NCBI GenBank assembly: GCA_017442465.1
Contig: JAFRZQ010000303.1
Coordinates: forward strand, 1-5,927
Reading direction: 5' to 3'
Length of the DNA stretch: 5,927 nucleotides
DNA from: Anaerotignum sp.
Lineage (GTDB): Bacteria; Bacillota; Clostridia; Lachnospirales; Anaerotignaceae
Under the pieces are notes generated by a model. It was not told where the DNA came from, did no database searches, and was given only the letters and a program-made list of their open reading frames with translations. A program made the position numbers and the translations under genes. Positions 5,155-5,927 of the stretch are shown one piece after another; within the stretch, counting starts at the first letter, position 1; each line of letters starts with the position of its first letter.

Positions 5155-5927
5155 TTAGCAACCTTCGCAGCTGCCGCAGTCTTCTGTGCCTGTTACCAAA
5201 CCTGCTTCATCCATTTCAGCTTCGGCAACCTTCATCATGATAGCGCATTCAATTCTTTTCTTGAACAGATCACAGCCATATTCGTAAATGCCTGTGATGC
5301 TGCCAGTTGCATGGTATGCATTTGCCGCACAGCCGCCGCTGCAGTACAGTTTTGCCCAGCAGTCCTTGCAGCCTTCTCTTGCGTAAGCGTTGCAGCATTT
5401 GAATTCATCCTGTACTTCGTGGTTTGTTACACCTTTCCAGATGTCGCCCATGCTGTATTTTTCATCGCCTACAAACTGGTGGCAGGGATACAGTTCACCC
5501 CAGGGGGTAACTGCCATATATTCTGTGCCGCTGCCGCAGCCGGAGATTCTCTTGTAGATGCAGGGGCCATGTTCCAGATCCAGCATATAGTGGTAGAAAG
5601 TGATGGGCTTCCCGTCACGTTTTCTCTGGAGCATTTCCTTTGCCAGAATTTCATACTGTTCAAACAGGATGGGTTTGTCTTCTTCTGTCAGGGCATAAGG
5701 GTCTGCAGGGTCGCATACAACTGGTTCCATGCTCAATTCTGTAAAGCCCAGATCTGCCATGTGGAACAGGTCTTTTGTGAAGTCTACGTTGTTGTGTGTG
5801 AATGTACCACGCATATAGTAGTTCTTATCACCGCGTTTTTTCACAAATTCCTGGAATTTAGGCACGATAGTGTCGTAGCTGCCTTTGCCTGCATAATCCA
5901 CACGCAGGTGGTCATGGACGTCTTTTC
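5155..5927 (-). CDS. scfB: SCIFF peptide maturase, radical SAM/SPASM enzyme (C-terminal part)
   Basis: ScfB (CteB in C. thermocellum) is a radical SAM enzyme that forms thioether cross-links from cysteines in the SCIFF peptide, a RiPP precursor with six cysteines in about 45 residues. The frame is open to the right edge: codons for KDVHDHLR precede the GTG at 5901, so that GTG is not the start and the gene is partial. Numbering from the GTG, residues 1-62 are the end of the radical SAM barrel (NNVDFTKDLFHMADLGFTEL, then SMEPVV). The SPASM domain has Cys122, Cys140, Cys178-x2-Cys181-x5-Cys187-x3-Cys191 and Cys210, the pattern that holds two auxiliary 4Fe-4S clusters. KKRIECAIMMK (214-224) is typical of SCIFF maturases rather than other SPASM enzymes. 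The SAM-cluster CxxxCxxC and the precursor gene scfA must lie beyond the edge. The C-terminus ends in an unusual DCGSCEGC. Codon use is strongly biased (10 of 14 Thr codons are ACA, none ACG), unlike the downstream gene. Confidence 0.92.
   Translation of the reverse strand, partial: KDVHDHLRVDYAGKGSYDTIVPKFQEFVKKRGDKNYYMRGTFTHNNVDFTKDLFHMADLGFTELSMEPVVCDPADPYALTEEDKPILFEQYEILAKEMLQRKRDGKPITFYHYMLDLEHGPCIYKRISGCGSGTEYMAVTPWGELYPCHQFVGDEKYSMGDIWKGVTNHEVQDEFKCCNAYAREGCKDCWAKLYCSGGCAANAYHATGSITGIYEYGCDLFKKRIECAIMMKVAEAEMDEAGLVTGTEDCGSCEGC

Noticed and set aside
5899..5901. GTG as a start codon for the SCIFF maturase
   Set aside because: The frame stays open upstream and encodes residues typical of the family, and the essential radical SAM motif has not yet appeared. 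The gene simply runs off the edge.
1..5927. Mobile element, CRISPR, toxin-antitoxin, tRNA or defence system
   Set aside because: I found no tandem spaced repeats, transposase or integrase motifs, terminal inverted repeats, cloverleaf sequence or defence-type proteins. All four genes read as chromosomal housekeeping or envelope genes.

Overview
The window reads as ordinary chromosomal DNA from a Clostridia-class Firmicute, probably a gut-type, Lachnospiraceae-like anaerobe. The evidence is a SCIFF-type radical SAM maturase, a hallmark of Clostridia, strong AGGAG/AAGGAG ribosome sites, a short Gram-positive-type Orn/Lys/Arg decarboxylase-fold protein, and moderate GC content with AT-rich gaps. 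The genus cannot be fixed from this window. All four genes lie on the minus strand, so transcription runs from high to low coordinates. There is no sign of an insertion sequence, prophage, CRISPR array, tRNA or rRNA.

In transcription order: (1) 5927-5155 holds the C-terminal part of the SCIFF peptide maturase (ScfB/CteB type), with its SPASM auxiliary-cluster cysteines and an unusual CxxCxxC tail. Its radical SAM core and the expected precursor gene scfA would lie off the right edge. (2) After 24 bp, 5130-3784 encodes a 448-residue PLP-dependent protein of the Orn/Lys/Arg decarboxylase fold. It is probably co-transcribed with the maturase and ends at a clear intrinsic terminator (3777-3748). 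Its 5' end carries two back-to-back hairpins, one holding the start codon and one with a perfect 12-bp stem inside codons 14-31. (3) A 199-bp gap holds that terminator, an extended -10 promoter candidate and a structured leader. It precedes 3584-1230, which encodes a secreted 784-residue phosphodiester glycosidase (NAGPA/DUF2233) with Ig-like modules and a C-terminal domain I cannot firmly name. (4) A 146-bp gap with a promoter candidate and a terminator-like hairpin leads into murJ (lipid II flippase) from 1083. Its reading frame is broken at 147-145 by a single in-frame TAA, after which the MurJ frame continues open to the left edge.

Functionally, the left half is cell-envelope biology: lipid II export and cleavage of a sugar phosphodiester outside the cell. 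The right half is peptide modification (RiPP) plus amino-acid or PLP chemistry. I see no convincing new multi-gene system. The most notable points are the broken murJ frame, the paired hairpins at the decarboxylase start, the structured leader of the glycosidase gene, and the cysteine-rich tails of the two right-hand proteins.
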